A stretch of DNA of 56,429 nucleotides from Petrachloros mirabilis ULC683 (GTDB lineage: Bacteria; Cyanobacteriota; Cyanobacteriia; Thermosynechococcales; Thermosynechococcaceae). The translations under genes were made by a program, and so were the position numbers. Positions 28,886 through 38,187 of the stretch are shown in pieces (position 1 is the first letter of the stretch; the number at the start of each line of letters is the position of its first letter). The stretch is from NCBI RefSeq assembly GCF_009939295.1, contig NZ_WVIC01000030.1, positions 1 to 56,429 on the forward strand, in the 5' to 3' direction. The notes beneath the pieces were generated by a model. That model had not been told where the DNA came from. It did no database searches and worked only from the letters and a program-made list of their open reading frames with translations.

Positions 28886-29881
28886 TTATTTACCGGACAG
28901 AATCCATTTATGTGCGGGGGCAACTACAAACTCGTAGTCTACGGGAACATAGCAGCAACACGTCCATTTCTTAGCACTTGCAGGAAAGCCTAATGTCAGA
29001 CAAAATGCTATTAGTGCCCGTATGGTGGAGTCATAGCGAGTCTTTGCCAGACGAAATACTAATTTTTTCAACAAGGAGTCAGGCTGCAAATATGGCTCTA
29101 AATAGTTAAGTGATTCTTGAGATCTTAGATTTTTGTTAGCAGTTCTTTGAGCTTTATGCCAACGCATCATAGAGAACATGACATTTGTCAGCAGGGGAGT
29201 TTCTATTTTAGAAAGTTGAAAGTGAAACAATCTATCAAAAACATTTTGCAAGCTTTCACTTAATTCTATTGAAGCTTCTCGAAGAAATTCCAAACGCATG
29301 AATGTTGCATCTTGAGGAAGATATACCCTATCAAAAGCAATCATCATAGGATCTGTAAGCCAAGGGATTGAAAACCCTGCGGGTTGGCCGTCTTTTGTAA
29401 GGTCTAGCCTTCCACCACTGATCCAGTTAGCAGTAGGTACAATTTTTGCAATATCAACTAGAGTTAATAGAGATTTTGGCAACAAAAGATCATCACTGTT
29501 AAGCCAGTTGAACCATTCACCGGTACACTTTTGAATTCCTTTATTAATTGCTGAGGCTGGTCCGCTGTCTGGTTTGCTTTCCCAATAGGCTAGCCAAGGT
29601 TCGTACTTTTTAATGATTTCTAAGGTTTCATCTGTGCTACCGCCATCAATAATGATGTATTCCAAATTGGGATAGCCTTGCAATAAGACTGATCGAATCG
29701 TCTCTTCTATAAATTGCCCTTGGTTATAGCTGGGCGTCACAATACTGATGCGCGGATACTCAGAACCATCGGGCATTCGATCGTTTACAGGTTCACTTTG
29801 CTCCGTCCAGGGCCACCCAACTTCCCCGGAGGAAGGGGCAGGCAAGTCATCAAGAGTGAGAGGTTTAGCTATCTGTGGCAT
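28886..29881 (-). CDS. Glycosyltransferase family 2
   Basis: 331-residue GT-A glycosyltransferase. ISIVTPSYNQGQFIEETIRS and IIIDGGSTDETLEII form the nucleotide site; WFNWLNSDDLLLPKSL has the metal-binding acids (NSDD) seen in many exopolysaccharide GT2 enzymes. About 45 residues precede the fold. Its ATG at 29881 has an 85-base gap to the divergent gene on the plus strand, which therefore holds a divergent promoter region. Confidence 0.92.
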   Translation of the reverse strand: MPQIAKPLTLDDLPAPSSGEVGWPWTEQSEPVNDRMPDGSEYPRISIVTPSYNQGQFIEETIRSVLLQGYPNLEYIIIDGGSTDETLEIIKKYEPWLAYWESKPDSGPASAINKGIQKCTGEWFNWLNSDDLLLPKSLLTLVDIAKIVPTANWISGGRLDLTKDGQPAGFSIPWLTDPMMIAFDRVYLPQDATFMRLEFLREASIELSESLQNVFDRLFHFQLSKIETPLLTNVMFSMMRWHKAQRTANKNLRSQESLNYLEPYLQPDSLLKKLVFRLAKTRYDSTIRALIAFCLTLGFPASAKKWTCCCYVPVDYEFVVAPAHKWILSGK

Positions 29882-29981
29882 AGGTGCAATATTGCGATAT
29901 CTGTTACTTTTTTTGGCTTTAGCGACAAGGATTAGGACAGCTTACACTGTAGGCATAATGAGATGAGTGGCGATCGCCAAG

Positions 29982-30548
29982 ATGAGTCTCGCAAAACCCC
30001 AAAACATGACCCTCGACGAGTTCCTCAAGCTTGGTTGGATTGAAGAATCACCTCCCTGGGAATACGTTAATGGAAAGGAAATTCAAAAACCGATGGGGGG
30101 CGGCAAACACAGCACATTGCAGAAGCGCTTAGTGGCGGCTATTGATCAAGCCAGCGACCAATATGAAGCATTTCTGGAGTTGAGGTGTACGTTTGGTGGT
30201 CGTTCGATCGTGCCTGACATTGTTGTGATTGCCCATGATCAGATTCCGGTTGATGATGATGGTGACATTGCCGGGGGCGGGATTCAGTTCGCTCCACCTT
30301 GGGTGATTGAGATTTTGTCACCAGACCAGAGCCAAACACGGGTTACGGGCAATATTTTGCACTGTCTCAAGTACGGAAGCCGATGGGCATGGCTCCTCGA
30401 TCCAGCAGAGCGATCGATCTTGGTCTACCAACCTGATCGCCTGCCTGATCTGCTCTTTGAAGCCGATCAACTGGCAGTCTTGGCAGATGTGGATCTCGAC
30501 TTGTCGGTTGATCAGGTGTTTCGCTGGTTACAACGGGCATCGGTATGA
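29982..30548 (+). CDS. Uma2 family endonuclease (DUF820)
   Basis: 188 residues from the ATG at 29982 (an in-frame GTG lies five codons earlier). MTLDEFLKLGWIEESPPWEY is the family N-terminus. SIVPDIVVIAHDQ and WVIEILSPDQSQ carry the core acids of the PD-(D/E)XK fold, and LKYGSRWAWLLDP the following helix. It is the only plus-strand gene in the 16-38 kb polysaccharide region, splitting it between two glycosyltransferases: a likely later insertion. Close in sequence to the Uma2 protein at 814-1380. Cellular role unknown. Confidence 0.9.
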   Translation: MSLAKPQNMTLDEFLKLGWIEESPPWEYVNGKEIQKPMGGGKHSTLQKRLVAAIDQASDQYEAFLELRCTFGGRSIVPDIVVIAHDQIPVDDDGDIAGGGIQFAPPWVIEILSPDQSQTRVTGNILHCLKYGSRWAWLLDPAERSILVYQPDRLPDLLFEADQLAVLADVDLDLSVDQVFRWLQRASV

Positions 30549-30554
30549 TGCAAT

Positions 30555-31790
30555 TTAAGCTGAAACAGCATCCAGAACCTTTTGATAAAGGTTGATGTAG
30601 CGCTCAGCCTGAAGCTCCAGGGAATATTCTTGAGCGGCAATCTCCCGGCTGCGCTGAGCCATATGTTGCCGCAGACTAGGGTCTTCTAACAGTTGTACGA
30701 TGCCATTGCGGAAGTCTTCTATATCTTCAGGCTCGGCGAGATAGCCCGTCTCGCCAGGGCGCACCAAATCGGGAACACCGCCAATCTTAAACGACACCAT
30801 GGGCGTTCCGCAGGCCATGCTCTCTTGCAGCACCAGCGGTAGATTATCTGCTCGGGTGGGGAAAAGGAACAGATCAGCTGCTGAGTAGGCCATGGATTTG
30901 ATGCGATCGCAACTAACATATCCTAAATTCATTGTTTTGATGCTGATCGTATCTGCGATCACCTCCCCACTGCTGCCAAAGGTGAGCACTGTGGTTTTCG
31001 CTTTCAGGCTATCTGGCAACTGCATCAGTGCTTTCCAGAGCAGGTCTCCACCTTTGCGAGGGTCGGTGAGGCTGTCTGCACTAAATAGCAGTACATACTG
31101 ACCTTGAGGCAAGCCCAGTGCCCGTCTGCAAAGTTCGGGGTCAAGGGGGCAATACGCCTCTGTATCGATGCCGTAGGGGATATAGTAGATCGGAAGACGG
31201 TTGAGCAGACTGGCTTGGGCTTGCTCAGTGAGCCAGCGACTGGGAGTGGCGATCGCGAGCTTAGATCGGCTGTAAACCCAGTCTTTTAGACGCCATTCCA
31301 GATGGGTAGCGTCTCGGCGAATGGCGGGATAGGTATTGGGGTAGGGACAGCAACCGCAGCCGGTTTGCCATTTGGTGCAGTCGTAACTGTAGGCGCAGTG
31401 ACCGGTAAAGCTCCACATATCGTGGAGGGTGAAGACTGCAGGCTTAGTAGCAGTCAGCTTGGGCAGAGCCAAGTAGTTAAAGTAACCCGTGTGCAGGTTA
31501 TGAAAATTGAGGATATCGGCAGCTTGGTAGAAAGGATGTTGGGGAATATCGAAGCTGCTGAGGCGGTGAATATGGTTTAAGCCAAAGCGAGGGCTTATTC
31601 GCCATAGCACCCTCTCAGGGAGGGTAAATAAAGTTGGCGCAGCCTGATCGACCCGCTCGCTTTGGGTCTTGGGGTCGCCCACCAGTAGCTTAGAGTCAAT
31701 GCCTTGGGTCAGCAAGCCTTGGTGCAGCCGATAACCAGCAATGGCAGCACCACCGCCAATGTCGGATTGGTTAATGTGCAAAACGTTCAT
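30555..31790 (-). CDS. Glycosyltransferase family 4 (WcaC-like)
   Basis: GT-B enzyme of 411 residues from the ATG at 31790 (MNVLHINQSDIGGGAAIAGY). LHDMWSFTGHCAYSYDC and the cysteine-rich WQTGCGCCPYP are typical of the WcaC colanic-acid-type subgroup, as is the C-domain TRADNLPLVLQESMACGTP, where Asp replaces the first Glu of the E-x7-E motif. The longer frame from 31907 is not native: the segment between belongs to a 42-codon frame in another register. Its stop is seven bases from the convergent Uma2 stop. Confidence 0.92.
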   Translation of the reverse strand: MNVLHINQSDIGGGAAIAGYRLHQGLLTQGIDSKLLVGDPKTQSERVDQAAPTLFTLPERVLWRISPRFGLNHIHRLSSFDIPQHPFYQAADILNFHNLHTGYFNYLALPKLTATKPAVFTLHDMWSFTGHCAYSYDCTKWQTGCGCCPYPNTYPAIRRDATHLEWRLKDWVYSRSKLAIATPSRWLTEQAQASLLNRLPIYYIPYGIDTEAYCPLDPELCRRALGLPQGQYVLLFSADSLTDPRKGGDLLWKALMQLPDSLKAKTTVLTFGSSGEVIADTISIKTMNLGYVSCDRIKSMAYSAADLFLFPTRADNLPLVLQESMACGTPMVSFKIGGVPDLVRPGETGYLAEPEDIEDFRNGIVQLLEDPSLRQHMAQRSREIAAQEYSLELQAERYINLYQKVLDAVSA

Positions 31791-31791
31791 G

Positions 31792-31920
31792 CTAGAAATT
31801 TTCAACCGCATTGGCGTAGCTATAGACCTCGATGCCCAGCACCTTAGCCACTGGCAAGGGGCGAGCTTCACCATCGGCGAAATTACCAGTTTGAGGCTGA
31901 TGTACATTAATTTCTAGCAT
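31792..31920 (-). CDS. Possible 42-aa protein or gene remnant
   Basis: ATG at 31920 with AGGGA about five bases upstream; 42 residues beginning MLEINVHQPQTGNFADGE and ending YSYANAVENF. The stop lies one base before the ATG of the following glycosyltransferase. Composition looks like real protein, but I do not recognise a family. It may be a remnant of a longer gene, since the next 180 bases upstream also hold a broken gene. Confidence 0.35.
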   Translation of the reverse strand: MLEINVHQPQTGNFADGEARPLPVAKVLGIEVYSYANAVENF

Positions 31921-31947
31921 TTTTCCCTGCCGTCACAGCCGTACTCG

Positions 31948-32105
31948 CTAGCTTACCCGGCCTACGGGAATATTTCGCTCCATAAACAGACACTCACAAG
32001 CAGGTGCGACCAGACCTTCGACAAAGCGACTCCAAGCCCCTCCTAATTCACCCAGCGATTTCTTGAGCGGTTTCCCAAAGCAAGCGCTCAGTTCCTTGAA
32101 AAAAA
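31948..32105 (-). pseudogene. DUF3782-type (PD-(D/E)XK-like) gene fragment with frameshift
   Basis: Two segments in adjacent frames join into a DUF3782-like sequence: FQGTERLLWETAQEIAG (from 32105), then one extra base, then ELGGAWSRFVEGLVAPACE and LFMERNIPVGRVS before a stop at 31948. The FVEGLVAPACERLF and RGIPV signatures are characteristic of that cyanobacterial family, which normally continues for another 90 or so residues with the nuclease-like core. That core is missing, so the gene is broken twice. The 190 bases upstream, to 32294, hold an open frame with no likeness to anything I know. Confidence 0.5.
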
Positions 32106-32294
32106 GGAGGGCACTGCTTTCTTAGCTCCTGTCCTGTCAAAGCAATCAGGTCGGATTGCTTCCATCTAGAGGGAGTCGGGCTTATAGACGAAGCCATCAG
32201 ATTCGGTGTCGAGGTTGAAGCTGAATCAGTGGGGAATAGAGCTTTAGACCAGAGAGTGACATGCAAGGCTTTCCAGTCGTTAGCTATGGGCAAC

Positions 32295-33218
32295 CTAACG
32301 CTCAAGCCATAGACATGCCCTCCTGAAAGTTCCGGAGGGATCTGTTACTAACCGTTTGAAGCGAGCTCTCCAAACCCCTAAATGTTGACTGTCAAACTCC
32401 CGCCAAGGAAATAACAACTGCGAATTCGCTTCCATACTACGAATTCGACGCCAATTTAACGGCTGTTCTGATACTTTCTGGTAAATTGTTGCATGTGTTG
32501 CATGGGGACATGTTCCGATCTTCTCTAACCCCATTGCCTCCGCAAACTGATCAAAACTATAGCGAAAGTGGAAAGTGCTGGGCAAGTGACATTTGATCGA
32601 TGGATAAAAATGATTGGCAATCAGCAGGTAGCCATCTCGTCTCACCGCTGCAATCATCTTGGCAAAGAGAGCTAATGGATCAGGCACATGCTCCAGAACA
32701 TCTGTGCTGACCAGACAATCATAACCACTGTCAAGATCGCTGACAAACCTCAGCCGGGGATAGTCTTGAGAAAGAAAAAGTGCCTCGCGACTAGGATAAG
32801 GCTCGTAGATATCAACACTTGCTTGCTCTACTTTGTCACAGATGATGCGGGCTAATGTGCCGAATCCACCACCAAAATCAAGAATTCTTTGAAGAGAAGT
32901 TTGGACGATCCAATCTGCAATCCCATGGCGATGTTGCAAAGAAACATCATGTTGTTCGACAAAGAAGCCATTTAACAACCAGATTGGATGCTGGTAGTAT
33001 GCTGAAATTTTTTTAAGATCTAGGTTAACATTATCACAATCCATCTCATCCCAAACTTGATCCATCAACTGCCATAACCTTTCTAAATCTAAGCTTATGT
33101 TAGAATTATCGAGGATTTCAAAATCATGTTCTGAAGCTTTGTTATTAGATTGAAGTGTTGTCAGCCACTTGTTAATTAAATTATTAACTGAACTACTTGA
33201 AGAGTTAATGATAACCAT
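32295..33218 (-). CDS. Class I SAM-dependent methyltransferase
   Basis: 307 residues from the ATG at 33218 (MVIINSSSSS; a TTG at 33254 is less likely). RILDFGGGFGTLARIICDK is the SAM-binding motif I, CLVSTDVLEHVPDPLALFAK the motif after strand 4, and GYLLIANHFYPS the later strand. N-terminal 100 residues are helical and without likeness. Within this region it probably methylates a sugar or lipid-linked glycan, but the substrate is not shown by the sequence. A palindrome CCCTCC/GGAGGG at 32318-32339 is inside its coding end. Confidence 0.85.
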   Translation of the reverse strand: MVIINSSSSSVNNLINKWLTTLQSNNKASEHDFEILDNSNISLDLERLWQLMDQVWDEMDCDNVNLDLKKISAYYQHPIWLLNGFFVEQHDVSLQHRHGIADWIVQTSLQRILDFGGGFGTLARIICDKVEQASVDIYEPYPSREALFLSQDYPRLRFVSDLDSGYDCLVSTDVLEHVPDPLALFAKMIAAVRRDGYLLIANHFYPSIKCHLPSTFHFRYSFDQFAEAMGLEKIGTCPHATHATIYQKVSEQPLNWRRIRSMEANSQLLFPWREFDSQHLGVWRARFKRLVTDPSGTFRRACLWLER

Positions 33219-33422
33219 ATTTAGTTTAAATGTGACTAGCCCCAGCAAAATCAAAATCTCTGATGCCTGGAGCGGGGCATTCTCGTAAATACAAAAAATG
33301 TCAAAATTTAGAATGCAACAGCCCTACAGTGTTCACTAGTAGAGATTGATCTGAACGAGATGACAAGGAGTTCAGTCCCTTGAATTTTTGAGTCATACTT
33401 TAGAAATATTTATAAAAAAAAT

Positions 33423-34544
33423 TTAAGCCACCAAGTTTTCTAAAAAAATAATCCATTGGTGCTTTAGTGAAGAGTAAGAGTATCGCTTCAAATAAAATTG
33501 CTGTAAACGTTTCTGATCAATACGGTTATTTGCAAGAGAATATGTAAACTGATTAAGTCCTCGACAAAACTCTTTAGGACAAGGATTAACTATAAATACA
33601 TCAGGGTTATTAGTTCCGTAATCAGCAATTCCACCTACTCGGTACGACAAAAAGGGGACACCACATGCCATGGATTCTAAAAGAACAAGCGGAGCACCTT
33701 CTTCTCCGATTGTAGGTAGTAAAGTAATATCATAGCTACTCAAGAGATTAACATAATCTTGTCCATCAGGATAACTTCCAAAGCATTTGACTTGCGTGCC
33801 AATATCTTGTTCATTAACATAATTTTGAATCAGTTCTTCTTCCTCACCAGAGCCATGGATATGCAATTCGGATAAATACTTTTTTAAGTACTGCCATTGC
33901 TGTACTAACCAAAAAGCTTGCTTATGTGGAACTAAACGACTAAACAACGCACCCTTTGCTGTACCTTGAGGAATAATTTTTTGAGTGACTTTAGGTAAGG
34001 TCGCTGTTATCTCTAAAGGTTCAGGAAATGCAGGTAGGGTATGTATTTCTTTTTGCCATCTAAACTCTCTACAGAAGTTTTGCGATACGCTGGCTGACTG
34101 GCCAATCACTTCGTCAAAAAAGAATTTGACACACCATCGAGAATCATGCCAACCATTTGGCACACCTGACATTACTTCATGGAATATTCGAGTAGCTTTA
34201 GAACCTGACATTAATACTGGAATAAATAGGTTCCAACCAGTACCTACAGCCAAGTAAATGTCAGGGGAGAATTCATCAATAAAGTTGACTATTTCCTTTA
34301 ATCTAAATAATCCACCTAATCTTTTGTGAGATCGATTATTTTTGTATGATACACAACATTGAAGTTGTACATTCTGATTCCATAGTTTTTTGAATAAGTG
34401 TTCATCAACTGGAGGGGATTGATCGCTTCCCAAAGAAAGAACTAAGGTTTCAATTCCTTCTTCTCCTAAGGCTTTAGCTAGCCAACGTAAATGACTTTGA
34501 ATACCACCCTGACCTCCCAGAGTTCCTGCTAATAGAACTCTCAT
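33423..34544 (-). CDS. Glycosyltransferase family 4
   Basis: 373-residue GT-B glycosyltransferase. MRVLLAGTLGGQGGIQSHLR (1-20) is the N-domain glycine motif of the WbuB/PimA-like group, and GEEGAPLVLLESMACGVP the E-x7-E donor site; FSRLVPHKQAFWLVQQW is the phosphate-binding loop. AT-rich like the methyltransferase side of the region. Upstream lies repeat C, with no promoter recognised. Confidence 0.9.
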   Translation of the reverse strand: MRVLLAGTLGGQGGIQSHLRWLAKALGEEGIETLVLSLGSDQSPPVDEHLFKKLWNQNVQLQCCVSYKNNRSHKRLGGLFRLKEIVNFIDEFSPDIYLAVGTGWNLFIPVLMSGSKATRIFHEVMSGVPNGWHDSRWCVKFFFDEVIGQSASVSQNFCREFRWQKEIHTLPAFPEPLEITATLPKVTQKIIPQGTAKGALFSRLVPHKQAFWLVQQWQYLKKYLSELHIHGSGEEEELIQNYVNEQDIGTQVKCFGSYPDGQDYVNLLSSYDITLLPTIGEEGAPLVLLESMACGVPFLSYRVGGIADYGTNNPDVFIVNPCPKEFCRGLNQFTYSLANNRIDQKRLQQFYLKRYSYSSLKHQWIIFLENLVA

Positions 34545-34623
34545 TTGTCAAATTTTTGCCCTGGAAGAGTTGACATAGATCTATCTTTTGAATGTTCATA
34601 CATATCATAGAATAAATAGTATA

Positions 34624-34722
34624 AGGGCACCTCGATCAATTGCCTCGTTGCATATTTTGGAACCTATAAGCCTTGAGACTTGGTTGTCTTTCTAATAAGG
34701 ATTGTATTTTTCGAGGTGCCCT
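34624..34722. repeat. Repeat C (99-bp MITE, 12-bp perfect TIRs, ATA duplication)
   Basis: AGGGCACCTCGA at 34624-34635 and TCGAGGTGCCCT at 34711-34722 are perfect 12-base terminal inverted repeats, flanked by ATA on both sides (34621-34623, 34723-34725). It has no coding capacity and is probably a deletion derivative of an insertion sequence. Its right end contributes two bases of the stop codon of the next gene. Confidence 0.8.
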
Positions 34723-35500
34723 ATAACTCGATACCCAGCTGCCGTAAGCGCGATCGCAGCTGCACATTTTCCTGCTCGGCTAAATCAGCCCGCTGCTTTT
34801 CCTGCTCGGCTCGTTGCTTTTCCTGCTCGGCTCGTTGAGCCTCTAACTCAGTCGGTGTCAGCAGCCACTGGCGATCGCGGTCATACCAGCGTAGCCATTG
34901 GCGCTCCACACCTTGATAGCGACCTTGCCACAGCCCCAAGCCCAGTTCGGCTTCCTTCAGCCACACCCCCATCTCATCCGGTTGCAGAGGCTGATACTCA
35001 TTCATCATCAGCCCAAAGACCTGAAGTTCATCCGTGTAGCGATTAAACACAAAATAGTAAGGAATTCTGAGAATTTGTTCGTAGACAGTCCACTTATTGG
35101 GTGGTTGGTTCGCCTCTCGCAAGCTGCGACCTAAATCCTCTTTTTCGGTTCCTGGTGACAACAACTCCGCCACTACAAAGGGTGAAGCCCCCTCCTGCCA
35201 AGTGACATAGCTCAAGCGCAGATCGGTGCCCTCATAGAGCCGGGGAATCCCTAATACCCCAAACCAGTCGGGGCGCTTGTACCACTGGGGATGCCTGGAA
35301 TCGTAGTAGAGGTTTAAATCGCTGGCGGTAAAAATGGTGTCAGCCGTATAAGTAGGCGGGCGAAAGGTTGACCGGAGCAGTTCTGGTTGCAGCAGATGAA
35401 ATTCGTCAGGCAAGCCCGGTTCCTCCGGATCTTCACTGGACAAGTCATACATAGTGGGCAGGACTTGCTGGGGCGGTAAGGGGGGAGAGGTTTGATACAT
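34721..35500 (-). CDS. Uma2 family endonuclease with C-terminal coiled coil
   Basis: 259 residues: longer than the two other Uma2 proteins here. Core (about 60-190) with WFGVLGIPRLYEG, ASPFVVAELLSPGTEKEDLG carrying the family Glu, and YEQILRIPYYFVF. A C-terminal coiled coil contains three EQEKQRA-type heptad repeats (EAQRAEQEKQRAEQEKQRAD), as in the cyanobacterial long-tail Uma2 subgroup. The TAG stop is made partly by repeat C. It is on the same strand as the polysaccharide genes, but the flanking repeats suggest it was inserted separately. Confidence 0.9.
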   Translation of the reverse strand: MYQTSPPLPPQQVLPTMYDLSSEDPEEPGLPDEFHLLQPELLRSTFRPPTYTADTIFTASDLNLYYDSRHPQWYKRPDWFGVLGIPRLYEGTDLRLSYVTWQEGASPFVVAELLSPGTEKEDLGRSLREANQPPNKWTVYEQILRIPYYFVFNRYTDELQVFGLMMNEYQPLQPDEMGVWLKEAELGLGLWQGRYQGVERQWLRWYDRDRQWLLTPTELEAQRAEQEKQRAEQEKQRADLAEQENVQLRSRLRQLGIEL

Positions 35501-35661
35501 TGGCGTGAAGAAGCAAGATAGTCAAAACAGTTCATGCTATTCCCAGCACCAGCGCCAGGAGATTTACCCAATTTTGATGCCTGAACAATCCCATTCTAGC
35601 TTTAGCTAAGCAGGCTATATCACATCTGCAAACGTCCGCTCAGTCTTCCGAAAGTACTAGT

Positions 35662-35728
35662 CCACCCCCACGCAGGGGGCGCTGCCCCCTGCACCCCATG
35701 TACTCCATTGATCTGTAAAGCGCTGTAA
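35662..35728 (+). repeat. Repeat A, copy 4 (right half only)
   Basis: Matches the right half of repeat A (CCACCCCCACGCAGGGGGC to CTGTAAAGCGCTGTAA). The left half is missing. It lies in the 345-base gap between the Uma2 gene and the tyrosine autokinase; the rest of that gap shows no gene. Confidence 0.7.
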
Positions 35729-35845
35729 TCATATCAAGCATTCAGTAAAATTTGAGGAACTGAGATCAAGATGACCATCAAAAGTCCAACTCTATTTATT
35801 TAGTTTTGAAAGTAAAATGAGATTCACTTTTTGATAGTAAATGAC

Positions 35846-38020
35846 TTAGAATTTGACTTTATCATTTGCGGTCAATTTTCCATTGTTAATTTCTGAATGA
35901 ACTTCAGCAGTATAGTATTGGTGATAGTAGTAGGTTGAGGTTTCGTTCTTGGTCAAAATACCGTTTACTACAAGACCAAGAACATGAACATCAAATTGAA
36001 TTAAGCTTTCTTGGATTCTACAAGCAATATTTTTTTCTATGACATCAGGTCTAGCTACTAGCAATAAACCATTTGTCATTTTACTCAACACTAGTGCATC
36101 AGTGGCAACTGAAATTGGTGGAGCATCAATTATTACATAGTCATACTTTTCTGTTTGACTTGTGATAAGTTGACGCATGCGATCTGAATCTAAGAGTAAT
36201 AGCGGATTAGGAGGAATGACTCCTGCTGTCATCAAATCTACATTGTCTAAAACTGATTTGAGATATGGAATAATCTCTTGCTCTTCAGGATTAGAAAGGA
36301 AACTAGAAAGACCTTCTTGATTTGAAACTTCCCAGAGTTGATGTTGCGAAGGACGTCGCGTATCGGCATCAATTAGTAAAACACTATGTCCCATGTCAGC
36401 TAAGGTTACTGCCAAGCTGGCAATGGTAGTGCTTTTTCCTTCTGATGGAATTGCACTTGAAACAACGAGAGCTTGAAGCGCATTGTCAGAGTTTAAGAAT
36501 TTTAAGTTGCTCTGCAAAATACGGTAAGACTCTCCGAGGGCAGAATGTCCTTGATGCAGTGTTTCTAAATGCTCAACACTTGATTGATTATCCCTAAAGA
36601 AAGGGATGGCCCCTAATAAGGGGTAGGGATAAACTTCTCGAATGGCGTCGGCAGTTTTTAGTTTGCGATCGCTGGCTTCCAAAAGATAAACTACACCTGT
36701 AGCCGCTAATATGCCTAACACCAGGCTACGAACAACATCAGCGATGCGGTTGGGATAAATTGGATTCAGTGGCAAGCTGGCTGTTTCAATAACTTCTACA
36801 GTAGGGATAGTTTGATTTTCGGTTACTCTTACTTCTTGCAAGCTTTTTAGGAGCGCAGCATAGGTTCCTTCAGCGGCCTTGAATTCTCGCATGAGTTCTC
36901 GATACTGCTGCTCTATACCAGGAATAAGATTGGCTTGCTGTTGGTATAGTCTTTGATAGTCTTCTGCAACCGCAATTTGCGAGCGAAGTCCATCCCTTTT
37001 CACTTCTAGTTCAACTAATTTTGTCATCAGTTCGTCGCGGACTAAATCCGTTTGATACATGCCTGATGGACTATTTGGTGTTCCGATAAGTCGAGATACA
37101 GAACCTTGCAATACTCCTTGAAGTTGAGTCTGCTCTTCCTCAAGATTTTGAATTTGTGGATGATTAGGAGATAAGGTTGCTTTTGCAATCGCTAAGTCGC
37201 GTTCAACGGTTTCTAATTCTCCTAAACTATCTTGAACAGCTGTTGAACTGCTTAATGCGCTGACTGCCAATGCTTCAGTTGAGGTCATGCCAATTTTTTG
37301 CTGAGCATCTAGAATTTGAGCTTCTAGATTTTGAAGTTCAGCATTAGTCATTTCCACATTAGTTTGTAAATCAGATTGTTTTTGTGCAAAAACTCTTGCG
37401 GATGTTTCTGGTTCGACAATGTTGTATGCTTCCCGAAAGCGTCTGACTGCCGACTCTGCTTCAAAGAGACGTTGTTTTACTTCTGGTAGTTGCTCATCAA
37501 TAAACTGACGAACTGAAATAGAGGCAGCTCGATTTCTGGCTAAATTATTACGAATATAGGACAGCATAATCTGGTTTACTGCTGTCTGGGCAATGTGTGG
37601 ATTAGGGTTATCAAAGCCAACTTTGAGAACTCGTGTTTTTTCAATGGGAGTAATTTTAAATGCTTGCCTTAAATCCTCAGCTCTGAACGTATTTTCTTCA
37701 TCTGAGGGAGTTTGTATCGATGTGGCGACTCCTTCTAGGATTGGCTTGGAAAGCATCACCTCAATATGAGTAGCTAGCTCATCTTCGGAGGTTCTGACAC
37801 CTGCCAAGCTAAGCCCTTCTAGATCTCTGATTCCGGCATCACTATTCTCGGACTTAAATAACAGCAAGCCTTGGGAGCGATAGATATCAGTTTTAGATAG
37901 GGCATTGATCAGCAGCAGGATGAAAACGCCCAAAAAAACCGATGTTGCGGGAATCCAGCGACGTCTGAACATTGTCCAGTATTGCCAGATTTTGGCATCT
38001 TTGGTTTTTTCAACATCCAT
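35846..38020 (-). CDS. Tyrosine autokinase, Wzc-type polysaccharide co-polymerase
   Basis: 724 residues. N-terminal Wzz domain between two membrane helices (SVFLGVFILLLINAL at 28-42 and SLVLGILAATGVVYLLEA near residue 440), with a long periplasmic coiled coil in between. The cytosolic BY-kinase has Walker A SSAIPSEGKSTT, Walker A' VLLIDADTRRPS and Walker B YVIIDAPPIS. The C-terminal tyrosine cluster STYYYHQYYTAEVH is the usual autophosphorylation site. It controls chain length and export of exopolysaccharide in the Wzx/Wzy pathway. First gene of the minus-strand polysaccharide region, so its promoter (38021-38187) probably drives the first part. Confidence 0.94.
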   Translation of the reverse strand: MDVEKTKDAKIWQYWTMFRRRWIPATSVFLGVFILLLINALSKTDIYRSQGLLLFKSENSDAGIRDLEGLSLAGVRTSEDELATHIEVMLSKPILEGVATSIQTPSDEENTFRAEDLRQAFKITPIEKTRVLKVGFDNPNPHIAQTAVNQIMLSYIRNNLARNRAASISVRQFIDEQLPEVKQRLFEAESAVRRFREAYNIVEPETSARVFAQKQSDLQTNVEMTNAELQNLEAQILDAQQKIGMTSTEALAVSALSSSTAVQDSLGELETVERDLAIAKATLSPNHPQIQNLEEEQTQLQGVLQGSVSRLIGTPNSPSGMYQTDLVRDELMTKLVELEVKRDGLRSQIAVAEDYQRLYQQQANLIPGIEQQYRELMREFKAAEGTYAALLKSLQEVRVTENQTIPTVEVIETASLPLNPIYPNRIADVVRSLVLGILAATGVVYLLEASDRKLKTADAIREVYPYPLLGAIPFFRDNQSSVEHLETLHQGHSALGESYRILQSNLKFLNSDNALQALVVSSAIPSEGKSTTIASLAVTLADMGHSVLLIDADTRRPSQHQLWEVSNQEGLSSFLSNPEEQEIIPYLKSVLDNVDLMTAGVIPPNPLLLLDSDRMRQLITSQTEKYDYVIIDAPPISVATDALVLSKMTNGLLLVARPDVIEKNIACRIQESLIQFDVHVLGLVVNGILTKNETSTYYYHQYYTAEVHSEINNGKLTANDKVKF

Positions 38021-38187
38021 AGCAAGCTCTTCTAAAGAGAAATCACTTCAACTACTTATACATCAATTCTGTAAAATTGCGTTGCAGGCTTTGAAAGCTA
38101 TCACAGTATACATCCTCAGGCATGGTTACCCGCAGGACTGGAGCAGCGACTATTGAATACGGGACACCTGCAATGAGTCACATGTGC

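Noticed and set aside
32318-32339. CCCTCC/GGAGGG hairpin as a terminator
   Set aside because: Lies inside the methyltransferase coding end and has no T-run.
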